DNA from: Candidatus Nitrosomarinus sp.
GTDB taxonomy: Archaea > Thermoproteota > Nitrososphaeria > Nitrososphaerales > Nitrosopumilaceae
Direction of reading: 5' to 3'
NCBI GenBank assembly: GCA_003702465.1
Contig: REGF01000001.1
Span: forward strand, 31,160 to 54,501
DNA length: 23,342 nucleotides
In this document: positions 14,242 through 22,346 of the stretch, in pieces
Position numbering within the stretch: the stretch's first letter is position 1
Layout of the letters: each line of letters starts with the position of its first letter
Notes under the pieces: model-generated
The model's database searches: none
Seen by the model: the letters and a program-made list of their open reading frames with translations, nothing else
What the model was told of the DNA's origin: nothing
Made by a program: the position numbers and the translations under genes

Positions 14242-15038
14242 TGCTTAATGGAAAAACTATTGCAATTACTCGTTCAAAAGATGATGCTTCGGAATTTATC
14301 TCTCTGGCACAAGATAATGATGCTATTCCAATTGCCTTACCTACTATTGAATTAGTTAGTAAAGGTGAAAAAATTGTTGATGAATTTTTAGAATCTGTTG
14401 AAAAATACAATCCTGATTATTCTGTTTTTATGAGTTCTAAAGCTGTTAAACTGTTATTTGATACTGCAAAGCAACTAGGAAAACTTGAAAAATTACAGTT
14501 AGCAATTGCAAATACTATTGTCATGTCTGTAGGACCTAAAACATCTCTTACTTTGGAGGCTGAGGGAATTAAAGTAAATCATCAACCAACAACTTATTCT
14601 TCAGTAGGCGTTGGAGAAGAATTTACAAAACTTAATGCAGTTGGGAAAAAAGTAATTGTTCCACGTAGTGGAGCCTCTACACCTTTTCTTAAAGAATTAC
14701 TTTCAAAAATTGGAATTGATGTTTTAGAAATTCATCTGTATGATGTTTGTGCATTTAGGGATACAACTCAATGGAATGGATTTAGAGAATTGTTTTCTAA
14801 AAATAAAGTTGATGGTGTAGTTTTTACTAGTGCATCTTCTGTTAGAGGTTTTTTTGAAATTATGTCTAAAGATTATTCCGAAGATACTTTGCTAGAAAAT
14901 CTTGAAAAATTATCTGTTGTCTCTATTGGTCCTTTCACATCTGACGAATTAAAAAAATTTAAAGTTAAAAATTCTGTTGCTGAAGTTCATACTGTAGCAG
15001 GTGCCTTTGATGAGATGAAAATTTCTCTTTCAAATTAA
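14241..15038 (+). CDS. hemD: Uroporphyrinogen-III synthase
   Basis: HemD closes hydroxymethylbilane into uroporphyrinogen III with inversion of ring D. The 265-residue protein has the weakly conserved family features: GKTIAITRSKDDASEF at the start, a FMSSKAVKLLFDTA helix, SVGPKTSLTLEAEGI, VPRSGASTPFLKELLSKIG with LEIHLYDV, then VVFTSASSVRGFFEI and SIGPFTSDELKK in the second domain. This two-domain pattern is diagnostic even though overall similarity in the family is low. I chose ATG 14241, which forms TAATG with the ancestral cobA stop; an in-frame GTG at 14232 would add three residues. It ends the hem operon, two bases from the convergent purE stop. Confidence 0.9.
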   Translation: MLNGKTIAITRSKDDASEFISLAQDNDAIPIALPTIELVSKGEKIVDEFLESVEKYNPDYSVFMSSKAVKLLFDTAKQLGKLEKLQLAIANTIVMSVGPKTSLTLEAEGIKVNHQPTTYSSVGVGEEFTKLNAVGKKVIVPRSGASTPFLKELLSKIGIDVLEIHLYDVCAFRDTTQWNGFRELFSKNKVDGVVFTSASSVRGFFEIMSKDYSEDTLLENLEKLSVVSIGPFTSDELKKFKVKNSVAEVHTVAGAFDEMKISLSN

Positions 15039-15040
15039 TT

Positions 15041-15616
15041 TTATTTGAATTTTTTCTTAGCGAATTTTGAAAGACCTTCAGTTTTTAATTTATCTGATTC
15101 TTTCATAACTGAATTATGTTGATCTAGTTTGTGTTGTTTCAATTTCTTTTTCAAGTCTGCAAATTCATTAGCAAGCATTTTCATTGCATAGATTCCTGCA
15201 TTTCCTGCTTTGTTAACTCCTACTGCTACAACTGGTGAGCCTGATGGCATTTCAGTAATTGATAGTAGGGAATCTAATCCACCAAATGCAGAAAATTTAG
15301 CTGTATCTGTTTTTTTTGGATGCTTGTCATTATACACAAGAATTGGTACTCCAATAACTGGAATTGTTGTATGTGATGCAATCATTCCTGGTAGGTGTGC
15401 TGCGCCTCCTGCACCTGCGATGATAATTTTTAATCCTATTTTTTCAGCATGTTTTGCATATTCTTCTAATCGTGCAGGTGTTCTATGTGCTGAAACAATT
15501 TGGTCTTCATGTTTAATTTTATACTCATCAAGAATTTCTGCTGCAGCTTGCATAATTCTACTATCTGAACTAGAACCCATGATAATTCCAACTAGGGGCT
15601 TTTCAGAGTATTTCAT
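15041..15616 (-). CDS. purE: N5-carboxyaminoimidazole ribonucleotide mutase
   Basis: PurE moves the carboxyl group in the purine pathway to give CAIR. The 191-residue protein has the class I motifs IIMGSSSDSRIM, VSAHRTPARLEEYAKHAE and IAGAGGAAHLPGMIASHT followed by PVIGVPI, and a SITEMPSGSPVVAVGVN segment. The catalytic part ends near residue 160; a lysine-rich tail of about 30 residues follows (QHKLDQHNSVMKESD and on to KKKFK), longer than in typical bacterial PurE. PurK, the usual partner, is not in the window. The ATG at 15616 has a TATA-like CTTAATTA 23-30 bases upstream on the minus strand. Confidence 0.94.
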   Translation of the reverse strand: MKYSEKPLVGIIMGSSSDSRIMQAAAEILDEYKIKHEDQIVSAHRTPARLEEYAKHAEKIGLKIIIAGAGGAAHLPGMIASHTTIPVIGVPILVYNDKHPKKTDTAKFSAFGGLDSLLSITEMPSGSPVVAVGVNKAGNAGIYAMKMLANEFADLKKKLKQHKLDQHNSVMKESDKLKTEGLSKFAKKKFK

Positions 15617-15638
15617 ATTACTACAAAAAACTAGAGAG

Positions 15639-15646
15639 TAATTAAG
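15639..15646 (-). promoter_or_regulatory. TATA box of purE
   Basis: CTTAATTA on the minus strand is 23-30 bases before the purE ATG, the expected place for a leaderless archaeal transcript. Confidence 0.4.
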
Positions 15647-15761
15647 AATTACATTTTCTGAACTGATTCAGAAATATTGATTTTTTATTAACTAAATTAT
15701 TCTCATAATTTGTTAGGATTTTTGAGATCTAAATTTTTTCCAAATTAATTTATCTTAAATT

Positions 15762-15773
15762 TAGCTATAGCTA
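15762..15773. promoter_or_regulatory. Perfect 12-base palindrome upstream of the suf promoter
   Basis: TAGCTATAGCTA reads the same on both strands and lies about 30 bases ahead of the sufB TATA box, followed at once by a further TTAGCT half. This is a plausible operator or activator site for an iron or Fe-S responsive regulator. No protein is identified. Confidence 0.35.
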
Positions 15774-15801
15774 TTTAGCTTTGCCTATTTTTCCTCATGT
15801 A

Positions 15802-15809
15802 TTTATAAT
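15802..15809 (+). promoter_or_regulatory. TATA box of the suf operon
   Basis: TTTATAAT lies 21-28 bases before the sufB ATG in a 213-base spacer, a good match in sequence and place for a leaderless transcript. Confidence 0.5.
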
Positions 15810-15829
15810 ATAACGGGGTTATCCCATTT

Positions 15830-17230
15830 ATGGCAACAGAAAATATCGACATTGATTATACAAAATATGACTTTAAAGATTCTACAGAAATGTATGTCCA
15901 TCTAAGTAAAAAGGGACTATCAAAAGAAACTGTAATTGAAATTAGTAAAATGAAAAAAGAACCACAATGGATGCTTGATTTCCGAATTCGTTCATACGAA
16001 GTATTTATGGAAAAACCAATGCCAACTTGGGGTGGTGATCTTAGTGTAATTGATTTCCAAAATATTTACTATTATGCTAAAGCATCTGATAAAACTGAAA
16101 AGAATTGGGATGATGTTCCAGATAATGTCAAAAAAACATTTGATAAATTAGGAATTCCTGAAGCTGAAAAGAAATTTTTGGCTGGTGTAGGTGCACAATA
16201 TGAATCTGAAGTTGTATATCACAATTTAAGAGAAGATTTGGCAAAACAAGGTGTTTTATTTTTAGACACTGATCAAGCATTAATTGATCATCCTGAAATT
16301 TTCAAAAAATATTTCGGTAAAATTATTCCACCAGAGGATAACAAATTTGCAGCATTAAACAGTGCAGTATGGAGTGGTGGTTCATTCATCTATGTTCCAC
16401 CAGGTGTCCATATTGACATGCCTTTACAAGCATACTTTAGAATTAATGCAGAAAACATTGGTCAATTTGAAAGAACTTTGATTATTGTTGATGAAGGTGC
16501 AGAAGTACACTACATTGAAGGTTGTACTGCTCCTGTATATTCTTCAGAATCACTTCACTCTGCAGTTGTAGAACTAGTTGCACATAAAGATGCAAAATTA
16601 AGATACACAACTATTCAAAATTGGAGTTCTGATGTCTATAATCTTGTAACAAAACGTGCTTATGCATACGAAGGAGCTACAGTTGAATGGATTGATGGAA
16701 ACATTGGAAGTAAATTAACAATGAAATATCCTGGAGTTTACCTAATGGGCGAAAGAGCATATGGTGAAACATTATCTATTGCATTTGCAGGAAAAGGCCA
16801 GCATCAGGATACTGGAGCTAAAATGGTACATCTTGCACCAAACACAACTTCAAAAGTTACATCCAAATCAGTAAGTAGAATGGATGGACGTTCAACTTAT
16901 AGAGGAATGCTAAATGTTGCTAAAGGTGCCACTAATGTAAAATCTACTGTTAGATGTGACGCTTTACTTTTAGATGATACATCAAAAACTGATACCTATC
17001 CATACATGGTAATTGATCAAGAAGATGCAACAATTACTCACGAAGCAACAGTTGGAAAAATTGGTGATGACCAAATTTTCTATTTGATGTCTAGAGGTTT
17101 TAGTGAAGAAGATGCATTGTCTTTGATTGTTAATGGATTCATGGAACCATTTACCAAAGAATTGCCTATGGAATATGCAGTCGAACTAAATAGACTCATC
17201 AAATTAGAAATGGATGATTCTGTAGGATAA
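15830..17230 (+). CDS. sufB: SufB, Fe-S cluster scaffold
   Basis: SufB is the scaffold on which SufBCD builds Fe-S clusters. The 466 residues are full length and show the N-terminal KMKKEPQWMLDFRIRSYEVF segment, the core FAALNSAVWSGGSFIYVPPGV, FRINAENIGQFERTLIIVDE and HYIEGCTAPVYSSESLHSAVVE, all strongly conserved. The C-terminal domain includes the VRCDALLLDD cysteine and ATITHEATVGKIGDDQIFYLMSRG, ending ELPMEYAVELNRLIKLEM. By eye it is closer to Bacillus SufB than to E. coli; the site of E. coli Cys405 is isoleucine here. It is the first gene of the suf operon; no sufC accompanies it. Confidence 0.96.
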   Translation: MATENIDIDYTKYDFKDSTEMYVHLSKKGLSKETVIEISKMKKEPQWMLDFRIRSYEVFMEKPMPTWGGDLSVIDFQNIYYYAKASDKTEKNWDDVPDNVKKTFDKLGIPEAEKKFLAGVGAQYESEVVYHNLREDLAKQGVLFLDTDQALIDHPEIFKKYFGKIIPPEDNKFAALNSAVWSGGSFIYVPPGVHIDMPLQAYFRINAENIGQFERTLIIVDEGAEVHYIEGCTAPVYSSESLHSAVVELVAHKDAKLRYTTIQNWSSDVYNLVTKRAYAYEGATVEWIDGNIGSKLTMKYPGVYLMGERAYGETLSIAFAGKGQHQDTGAKMVHLAPNTTSKVTSKSVSRMDGRSTYRGMLNVAKGATNVKSTVRCDALLLDDTSKTDTYPYMVIDQEDATITHEATVGKIGDDQIFYLMSRGFSEEDALSLIVNGFMEPFTKELPMEYAVELNRLIKLEMDDSVG

Positions 17231-17245
17231 ACTCTAATCTCATAT

Positions 17246-18655
17246 ATGGTAATCATGTCTCAAGAAATTCTCTCAAAAATAAATACTACACATATTGAAG
17301 AAATTTCTTCATCTAGAAATGAACCTGAATGGTTAAAAGATTATAGAAAAAATTCACTATCTGTTTATGATAATCTTCCAATTGAGACATCTCCATTATA
17401 CAACAAATATACTGATGCCAAAAAAATGGATCCAGAAAAAGTATCTCTTTCAACTACCACTGCTGAAACAGTACCTGCCTTTCTTCAAAAAAGATTAGGT
17501 GAACTAGAAAGTGAAATTTGTATTATCCAAATAGGCACAAATATCCATAAAATCAATTTACCTGACGATTTAAAATCTAAAGGATTAGTGATTTCTTCAA
17601 TATCTGATGCAATTGAAAATAATTCTGAATTAGTGAAAAAAGCATTAGAAGCATCAAGTTCTGAAGAAGATAGATTTACTGCTTTGAATAATGCTGCATT
17701 CAATTCTGGAATTTTTATACACATTCCACGTAATTTGATTTTAGAAAAATCTATTCACTTTTTGACTTGTTTATCTGAAGATGGTCATTCTACAATTTCC
17801 AGAAATATTATTTTTGCAGATGAAAATAGTAAGGCAACTGTTGTGCAAGAATTGTATTCTCCAAAAATTGAAACTCAACAAGCATACCTTGAATTAATGA
17901 ATACCAATGTTGGTGATAATGCTCAATTGGATGTAACTACTTTACAAATGTTAGATCAACACGCTGTAACCTTTTCAACTAAACGAACTGATTTAGGTCA
18001 AGATGCAAAAGTAAATTGGTATTCTGGTTTGTTTGGTTCTATGTTGTCTCGATACAAAATTGAATATTTTCTTAATGGAACTGGTGCATCATCTAATGAT
18101 TCAGAAGTTGTTTTTGGAAATAATGAACAATCATTTGACATTCAAACTAATGTTAATCATGAAAGTCCTGCAACAGAAGGAAAAGTAGTTGAAAAATCCA
18201 TACTTCGAAATAAATCTAAATCTCTTTTCAAGGGAATGATTAGAATTAAAGAAAATGCCTCCAAATCAAATTCTTTCTTATCTGGTCGTTCGATTTTACT
18301 TGATGAAGATGCAAAATCAGACGCAATTCCTGGATTGGAAATATTTACCAACGACGTTAAAGCAACCCACTCTGCATCTGTTGCACAAATAGATGAAGAA
18401 CAAATTTTCTATCTCAAAAGTAGATGTCTAAGTCACGCAGAGGCTGAAAGAACTATTGTTGAAGGTTTCTTAGAACCATTGTCTAGAAAAATGTCTTTCC
18501 AAGTAAGAGCATGGATTGCATATCTAATTGAATCAAAATGGGATAATCGTGAACTCAGTATAAATACTGATGAAGAACTAGCTAAGTTTGTTGAAATCGA
18601 AGAAACCCGTTATGATGAGAATTCAGAAATTGAACAACATTACAAGTATCGGTGA
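17246..18655 (+). CDS. sufD: SufD, Fe-S assembly partner of SufB
   Basis: SufD pairs with SufB and SufC in cluster assembly. The 469-residue protein has the shared N-terminal segment SSRNEPEWLKDYRKNSLSVYDNLP, a divergent middle, the FTALNNAAFNSGIFIHIPRNL strand region, and the C-terminal beta-helix and helices, with LSGRSILLDEDAKSDAIPGLEI, ATHSASVAQIDEEQIFYLKSR with the conserved histidine, and LSHAEAERTIVEGFLEPL. These place it in SufD rather than SufB. ATG 17246 is used; ATG 17255 three codons on is equally possible, and neither has a clear Shine-Dalgarno. The 15-base gap from sufB and overlap with the next gene show operon membership. Confidence 0.93.
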   Translation: MVIMSQEILSKINTTHIEEISSSRNEPEWLKDYRKNSLSVYDNLPIETSPLYNKYTDAKKMDPEKVSLSTTTAETVPAFLQKRLGELESEICIIQIGTNIHKINLPDDLKSKGLVISSISDAIENNSELVKKALEASSSEEDRFTALNNAAFNSGIFIHIPRNLILEKSIHFLTCLSEDGHSTISRNIIFADENSKATVVQELYSPKIETQQAYLELMNTNVGDNAQLDVTTLQMLDQHAVTFSTKRTDLGQDAKVNWYSGLFGSMLSRYKIEYFLNGTGASSNDSEVVFGNNEQSFDIQTNVNHESPATEGKVVEKSILRNKSKSLFKGMIRIKENASKSNSFLSGRSILLDEDAKSDAIPGLEIFTNDVKATHSASVAQIDEEQIFYLKSRCLSHAEAERTIVEGFLEPLSRKMSFQVRAWIAYLIESKWDNRELSINTDEELAKFVEIEETRYDENSEIEQHYKYR

Positions 18656-18972
18656 TAATTTTGTCTGAATGGATTAAAGCATGTAGTATAGATCAAGTTA
18701 AAGATGGTGAGCTTTTTGGATTTGTTCAAGATGGTAGAAAACTCTTGATAGCAAATCTTGATGGTACAATTCATGCTACTGATTTAATTTGCACTCATGC
18801 TGATGCAGATTTGTCTACTGGATTTCTTAGTAAAGAAGGAGTTAGATGTCCACTACATCTTTCAGTTTTTAATTTAGTTAATGGTAAACCAAATAATCTC
18901 CCAGCTGAAACTGCACTAAAAGTATATCCAGTTAAGATTGATAACGACGAAATTTTTGTGGAGGTAGAATAA
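18652..18972 (+). CDS. Rieske-type [2Fe-2S] ferredoxin in the suf operon
   Basis: The 106-residue soluble protein has a complete Rieske site, C47-x-H49-x16-C66-x2-H69, in ICTHADADLS and VRCPLHLSVFNL, and resembles the ferredoxin subunits of ring-hydroxylating dioxygenases rather than membrane Rieske proteins. It has no signal peptide. It may carry electrons for cluster assembly or be a client of the operon; the electron source is unknown. Streptomyces-type suf operons also place a Rieske ferredoxin after sufD. The GTG at 18652 overlaps the sufD stop (GTGA); a TTG at 18661 giving MSEWIKAC is an equally good start. Confidence 0.88.
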   Translation: MIILSEWIKACSIDQVKDGELFGFVQDGRKLLIANLDGTIHATDLICTHADADLSTGFLSKEGVRCPLHLSVFNLVNGKPNNLPAETALKVYPVKIDNDEIFVEVE

Positions 18973-20217
18973 TTGCAAAGCACTGAATCCTCTTTTGAAA
19001 ACATTAGAAAAGATTTTCCTATCTTGAGTAGAACTGTTAGAGATAACAAACCATTGGTTTATTTGGATAATGCATCAACAACCCAAAAACCAAATCAAGT
19101 AATTGATGCCATTACTGATTATTATCAAAATCATAATGCAAATATTCATCGCGCAGTTTATGCACTTGCTGAAGAATCCACTGAGGCATATGAAACTGCA
19201 AGAGATAAAATTGCAAAATTTGTAAATGTAAAAAATAGACAAGAATTAATTTTTGTAAGAGGTACCACTGAAGCAATTAATTTAGTTGCATATGCATGGG
19301 GACGACCTCATATCAATGAAGGTGACATAATTGTAACTACTGAATATGAACATCATAGTAACATTGTACCGTGGCAATTACTTACACAAGAAAAACGAGC
19401 AAAATTAGAATATATTGGAATGGATGATAATGGCGAACTAATTTTAGATGATTTGGATAAGTATCTTGCAACTGGAAAAGTAAAACTTGTTACTTTTAGT
19501 TTGATGTCTAATGTTTTAGGAACAATTACTGACGCTAAAAAAATTATTGAAAAATGCAAAGCTGCTGGAGTTCCTACCTTGATTGATGGTGCACAGGCAG
19601 TACCTCACATGAAAGTTGATCTTGATACACTAGGATGTGATTTCTTTGCCTTTTCTGGTCATAAGATGTTGGGTCCAACTGGAGTTGGAATTCTATGGGT
19701 GAGAAAATCTGTGTTACAAACAATGAGTCCATTTCATGGTGGTGGTGATATGATTCGTGAAGTTCACAAATATGAAACAACATGGAATGAACTACCTTAC
19801 AAATTTGAAGCTGGAACACCAAATATTGCTGATGTAATTGGATTTGGAGCTGCAATTGATTATCTTACAAAAATTGGAATGGATAATATTCGACAACATG
19901 AAATTGAATTAACTAAATATGCTATGGAGAAATTTTCAAAAATTCCTGGACTTCAAGTTTATGGAACAAAGGATATTTCTAAACGTGGTGGTGTAATTTC
20001 ATTTAATTTTGCAGATGTTCATCCTCATGATGTTGCTGATATTATTGATAAAGAAGGAATTTCTTTACGTTCTGGTCATCATTGTGCTCAAGTTTTGATG
20101 GAACGTCTTAGCGTTGCAGCAACATCTAGAGCTAGTTTCTATATTTATAATACAAAAGAGGATATTGATGCATTAATCGATTCATTAAATAAAGTCGCCA
20201 AGGTGTTTAAGTTATGA
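18973..20217 (+). CDS. sufS: SufS-type cysteine desulfurase
   Basis: SufS takes sulfur from cysteine as a persulfide and passes it to SufU. The 414-residue PLP enzyme shows the group II pattern: FPILSRTVRDNKPLVYLDNASTTQKP at the start, VRGTTEAINLVAYAWG, TEYEHHSNIVPWQ, DGAQAVPHMKVD, the PLP lysine K231 in FSGHKMLGPTG, and the active-site cysteine C371 in RSGHHCAQVLM. The TTG start at 18973 is supported by a strong GGAGGT (18960-18965) inside the end of the Rieske gene, with seven bases between. It overlaps sufU by four bases (ATGA). Confidence 0.96.
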   Translation: MQSTESSFENIRKDFPILSRTVRDNKPLVYLDNASTTQKPNQVIDAITDYYQNHNANIHRAVYALAEESTEAYETARDKIAKFVNVKNRQELIFVRGTTEAINLVAYAWGRPHINEGDIIVTTEYEHHSNIVPWQLLTQEKRAKLEYIGMDDNGELILDDLDKYLATGKVKLVTFSLMSNVLGTITDAKKIIEKCKAAGVPTLIDGAQAVPHMKVDLDTLGCDFFAFSGHKMLGPTGVGILWVRKSVLQTMSPFHGGGDMIREVHKYETTWNELPYKFEAGTPNIADVIGFGAAIDYLTKIGMDNIRQHEIELTKYAMEKFSKIPGLQVYGTKDISKRGGVISFNFADVHPHDVADIIDKEGISLRSGHHCAQVLMERLSVAATSRASFYIYNTKEDIDALIDSLNKVAKVFKL

Positions 20218-20657
20218 GCAGTGGAGCAGATATTTATCATGAAATGATAGTTGACTATTCAAGAAATCCTGTCAACTATGGTGAAATTGAAAACCATGAT
20301 GTTACCTTTCATGATGCTAATCCTTTGTGTGGAGATAGTATAGACATTGATATGAAAATTGATGATCAGAAAGTTTCTGATATTAAATTCCACGGAAAAG
20401 GTTGTGCAATTTGTATGGCTTGTTCTTCAGTTCTAACTGAAATTGCTAAAGGTAAATCTCTAGATGAAATTAAACAAATTGATAAAAATGATGTTTTGAG
20501 TGAATTAGGTTTGGAGCATTTACAAGCCGTTCGAATAAAATGTGCTTTATTATCATTGAAGGTTCTCAAAGGTGCATTATACACATACCTTGGATCTCAT
20601 TTGGAAGACACTGAGACAATAGATAAGCTAAAAGCCGAGGCTGAGAATCTGTATTAG
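20214..20657 (+). CDS. sufU: SufU-like sulfur acceptor / scaffold with extra cysteines
   Basis: SufU receives persulfide sulfur from SufS. The 147-residue protein has YSRNPVNYGEIE, NPLCGDSI with C39 and D41, C64 in GKGCAICMACSS, and C110 in RIKCALL, the four ligand positions of SufU. Two features are unusual: the spacing C64 to C110 lacks the 16-20 residue insert typical of Bacillus SufU and is IscU-like, and the helix after C64 has two more cysteines (C67, C70), making CxxCxxC. The Lys-Cys form at C110 is SufU-like, as IscU has His-Cys there. Translation is coupled to sufS. The functional assignment is firm; its zinc or scaffold mode is open. Confidence 0.9.
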   Translation: MSSGADIYHEMIVDYSRNPVNYGEIENHDVTFHDANPLCGDSIDIDMKIDDQKVSDIKFHGKGCAICMACSSVLTEIAKGKSLDEIKQIDKNDVLSELGLEHLQAVRIKCALLSLKVLKGALYTYLGSHLEDTETIDKLKAEAENLY

Positions 20658-20658
20658 T

Positions 20659-21006
20659 ATGAGTGGTTTTACTCCTTCAATTCCTTTAGAATTACAAATT
20701 AGAAAGGTAATCTTTGAAAAATTTAATGATCCTGATAAAAGATTCACAAACGATGAAATTTTTGAAATTTTAAAATCTAATGGTGATATCGATCCTTCTT
20801 GGATTATTGATGACACCGAATCATTGTTCAACGAAATATGTGATTCTGGGTTAGTACGAAATATTGCACAAAATTTTACAACAATATTTTTAAAATTATT
20901 TGATCCTATTGAGAAATTTCAATGTGGTTCTTGTAATCGTGAGATATTTCTTGGAACCTCTGAAGAAAGAATTTGTCCAAACCCTTCGTGTAAATCTGCT
21001 ATTTAG
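20659..21006 (+). CDS. Unknown protein: helical N-terminal domain plus C-terminal zinc ribbon
   Basis: The 115-residue protein starts one base after the sufU stop, so it belongs to the suf transcript. Residues about 8-75 are helical and resemble a small winged-helix fold (IRKVIFEKFNDPDKRFTNDEIFEIL, then a WIIDDTESLFNEICDSGLVRNI helix). C89, C92, C106 and C111 form a CxxC-x13-CxxxxC ribbon likely to bind zinc. It could be a regulator of the operon, an accessory assembly factor, or a protein with unrelated function; nothing in the sequence decides. I do not recognise a named family. Its stop overlaps that of the convergent pgk gene by eight bases. Confidence 0.75.
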   Translation: MSGFTPSIPLELQIRKVIFEKFNDPDKRFTNDEIFEILKSNGDIDPSWIIDDTESLFNEICDSGLVRNIAQNFTTIFLKLFDPIEKFQCGSCNREIFLGTSEERICPNPSCKSAI

Positions 21007-22225
21007 ATCTGTGTTTTATTGCTGCCTCTTCTAATGATTTAATCATTGGAAGCTTTTCGCCAGTCAGGTATAGTACTAGTGCTCCACCTGCTGTACTAAT
21101 ATGATTAATTTTATCTGCTAACCCTTGTTGTTTTAGTGCCGTTGTTAAATGACCTCCACTAACAATTGTTGTTGCCATTGAATTTGCTACTGAATTAAGC
21201 ATTTCTGATGTTCCATATTTGAAATTCTCTTTTTCAAAAAATCCTGCAGGACCACTAATGAAAACAGTACCTGCACCTGAAATTAATTTTGAATAATATT
21301 CAACTGTCTTGGGACCCAAATCAAAAATTTTATCTTCTTTACTAATTTCCCTAACATCCATTTCTATTCTTTCACCATCTTTGTCAATTGCAATATCTAC
21401 AGGAGTTGCAAAAACATCTGGATAATCCCCAATCAATGTATGTGCTTTAGCTACAACTTCATCTTCATTTTTAATTCCTAAAGGTGATTTGATTCTGGCT
21501 TGTGCACGCATAAACACATTCCCAATTAATCCTGTTAGTAAAACATGGTCAGCACGACCGTTTTGAATCAACATCTTGATGGCTTCTAATCTGTCTGGTA
21601 CTTTAGAACCTCCTAAAATTATTACATGTGGTGCTTTAGCTACTGTCATCATTTCATCTAGATTTCTAACTTCTCTTTCTACAATTCTTCCCGCACATGC
21701 AGGTAGTACTTGGGCAAATCCTACGATTGATGGATGTGATCTATGTGCACTTGGAAATGAATCTAATACGCAAAGATCAAATAATTTTGCTAATCTTGAA
21801 ACCATGATTGTTTTTGCTGCATTTTCTGGTGTGAATTCATAATTTTCTTCAGCACATAATCTGAGATTGTCTAAAAGTAGTATTTCCCCTTTATTCAAAT
21901 TTTTAATTGCATTTTGTGCAGATTCTCCAATAGTATCTTCAACATATTTGATTTCTCTACCCATTAATTTTTCAAGAACTTCTGCGTGTTTGTGCATTCC
22001 AGTATATTCATTATTTCCAACTCGTCCTTGATGTGATGCTATCACTACTTTTGCATCTTTTAGAGATTCAAGTGTAACAATTGCTTCTTCAATTCTTTTA
22101 GTACCTAAAATTTCACCTGTTTCTGGATCTATTGGACAATTCATATCCATTCTTAGAAATACTGTTTTACTATCTAGATCAAAGTCATCTAATGTGAGAA
22201 CTTTCACAACTTTTCTATTATGCAC
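20999..22225 (-). CDS. pgk: Phosphoglycerate kinase
   Basis: Pgk interconverts 3-phosphoglycerate and 1,3-bisphosphoglycerate; in an autotroph it serves gluconeogenesis. The 408-residue protein has FLRMDMNCPID (family LRVDxNxP), the substrate-binding TKRIEEAI and ASHQGR, LLLDNLRLCAEE, AHRSHPSIVGF, ILGGSKVPDRLEAI, and a C-terminal nucleotide region FISGPAGFFE with STAGGALVLYLTGEKLP. The last loop is AGGA where most enzymes have GGGA. The start is GTG at 22225; a second GTG six codons on (22207), giving MKVLTLDDF, fits the family start and the upstream TTAAAG-type promoter better and may be the true one. Convergent with the preceding gene by overlapping stops. Confidence 0.94.
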   Translation of the reverse strand: MHNRKVVKVLTLDDFDLDSKTVFLRMDMNCPIDPETGEILGTKRIEEAIVTLESLKDAKVVIASHQGRVGNNEYTGMHKHAEVLEKLMGREIKYVEDTIGESAQNAIKNLNKGEILLLDNLRLCAEENYEFTPENAAKTIMVSRLAKLFDLCVLDSFPSAHRSHPSIVGFAQVLPACAGRIVEREVRNLDEMMTVAKAPHVIILGGSKVPDRLEAIKMLIQNGRADHVLLTGLIGNVFMRAQARIKSPLGIKNEDEVVAKAHTLIGDYPDVFATPVDIAIDKDGERIEMDVREISKEDKIFDLGPKTVEYYSKLISGAGTVFISGPAGFFEKENFKYGTSEMLNSVANSMATTIVSGGHLTTALKQQGLADKINHISTAGGALVLYLTGEKLPMIKSLEEAAIKHRSK

Positions 22226-22346
22226 TTGGTTAAAATCTTTAAGCCGATCAAAATTATTTATGAAAAATAATTTGTTTGATATGGATAATTTCTTCGAAGG
22301 CTATGTATTAATAAAAATTAAAAGTTGTATAGTTGAGGTAAATTAA

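Noticed and set aside
15210..15641. Plus-strand frame of 143 codons over purE
   Set aside because: It is the antisense of the conserved PurE catalytic core and carries no domain of its own.
15617..15829. Hidden sufC fragment or RNA gene in the spacer before sufB
   Set aside because: No ABC motifs, long frame or cloverleaf-like pairing was seen. The spacer is explained by the purE and suf promoters and the palindrome.
22280..22345. ATG frame of 21 codons before the PAP2 gene
   Set aside because: It has no promoter distinct from that of PAP2, no recognisable motif, and covers the promoter and Shine-Dalgarno region of the next gene.
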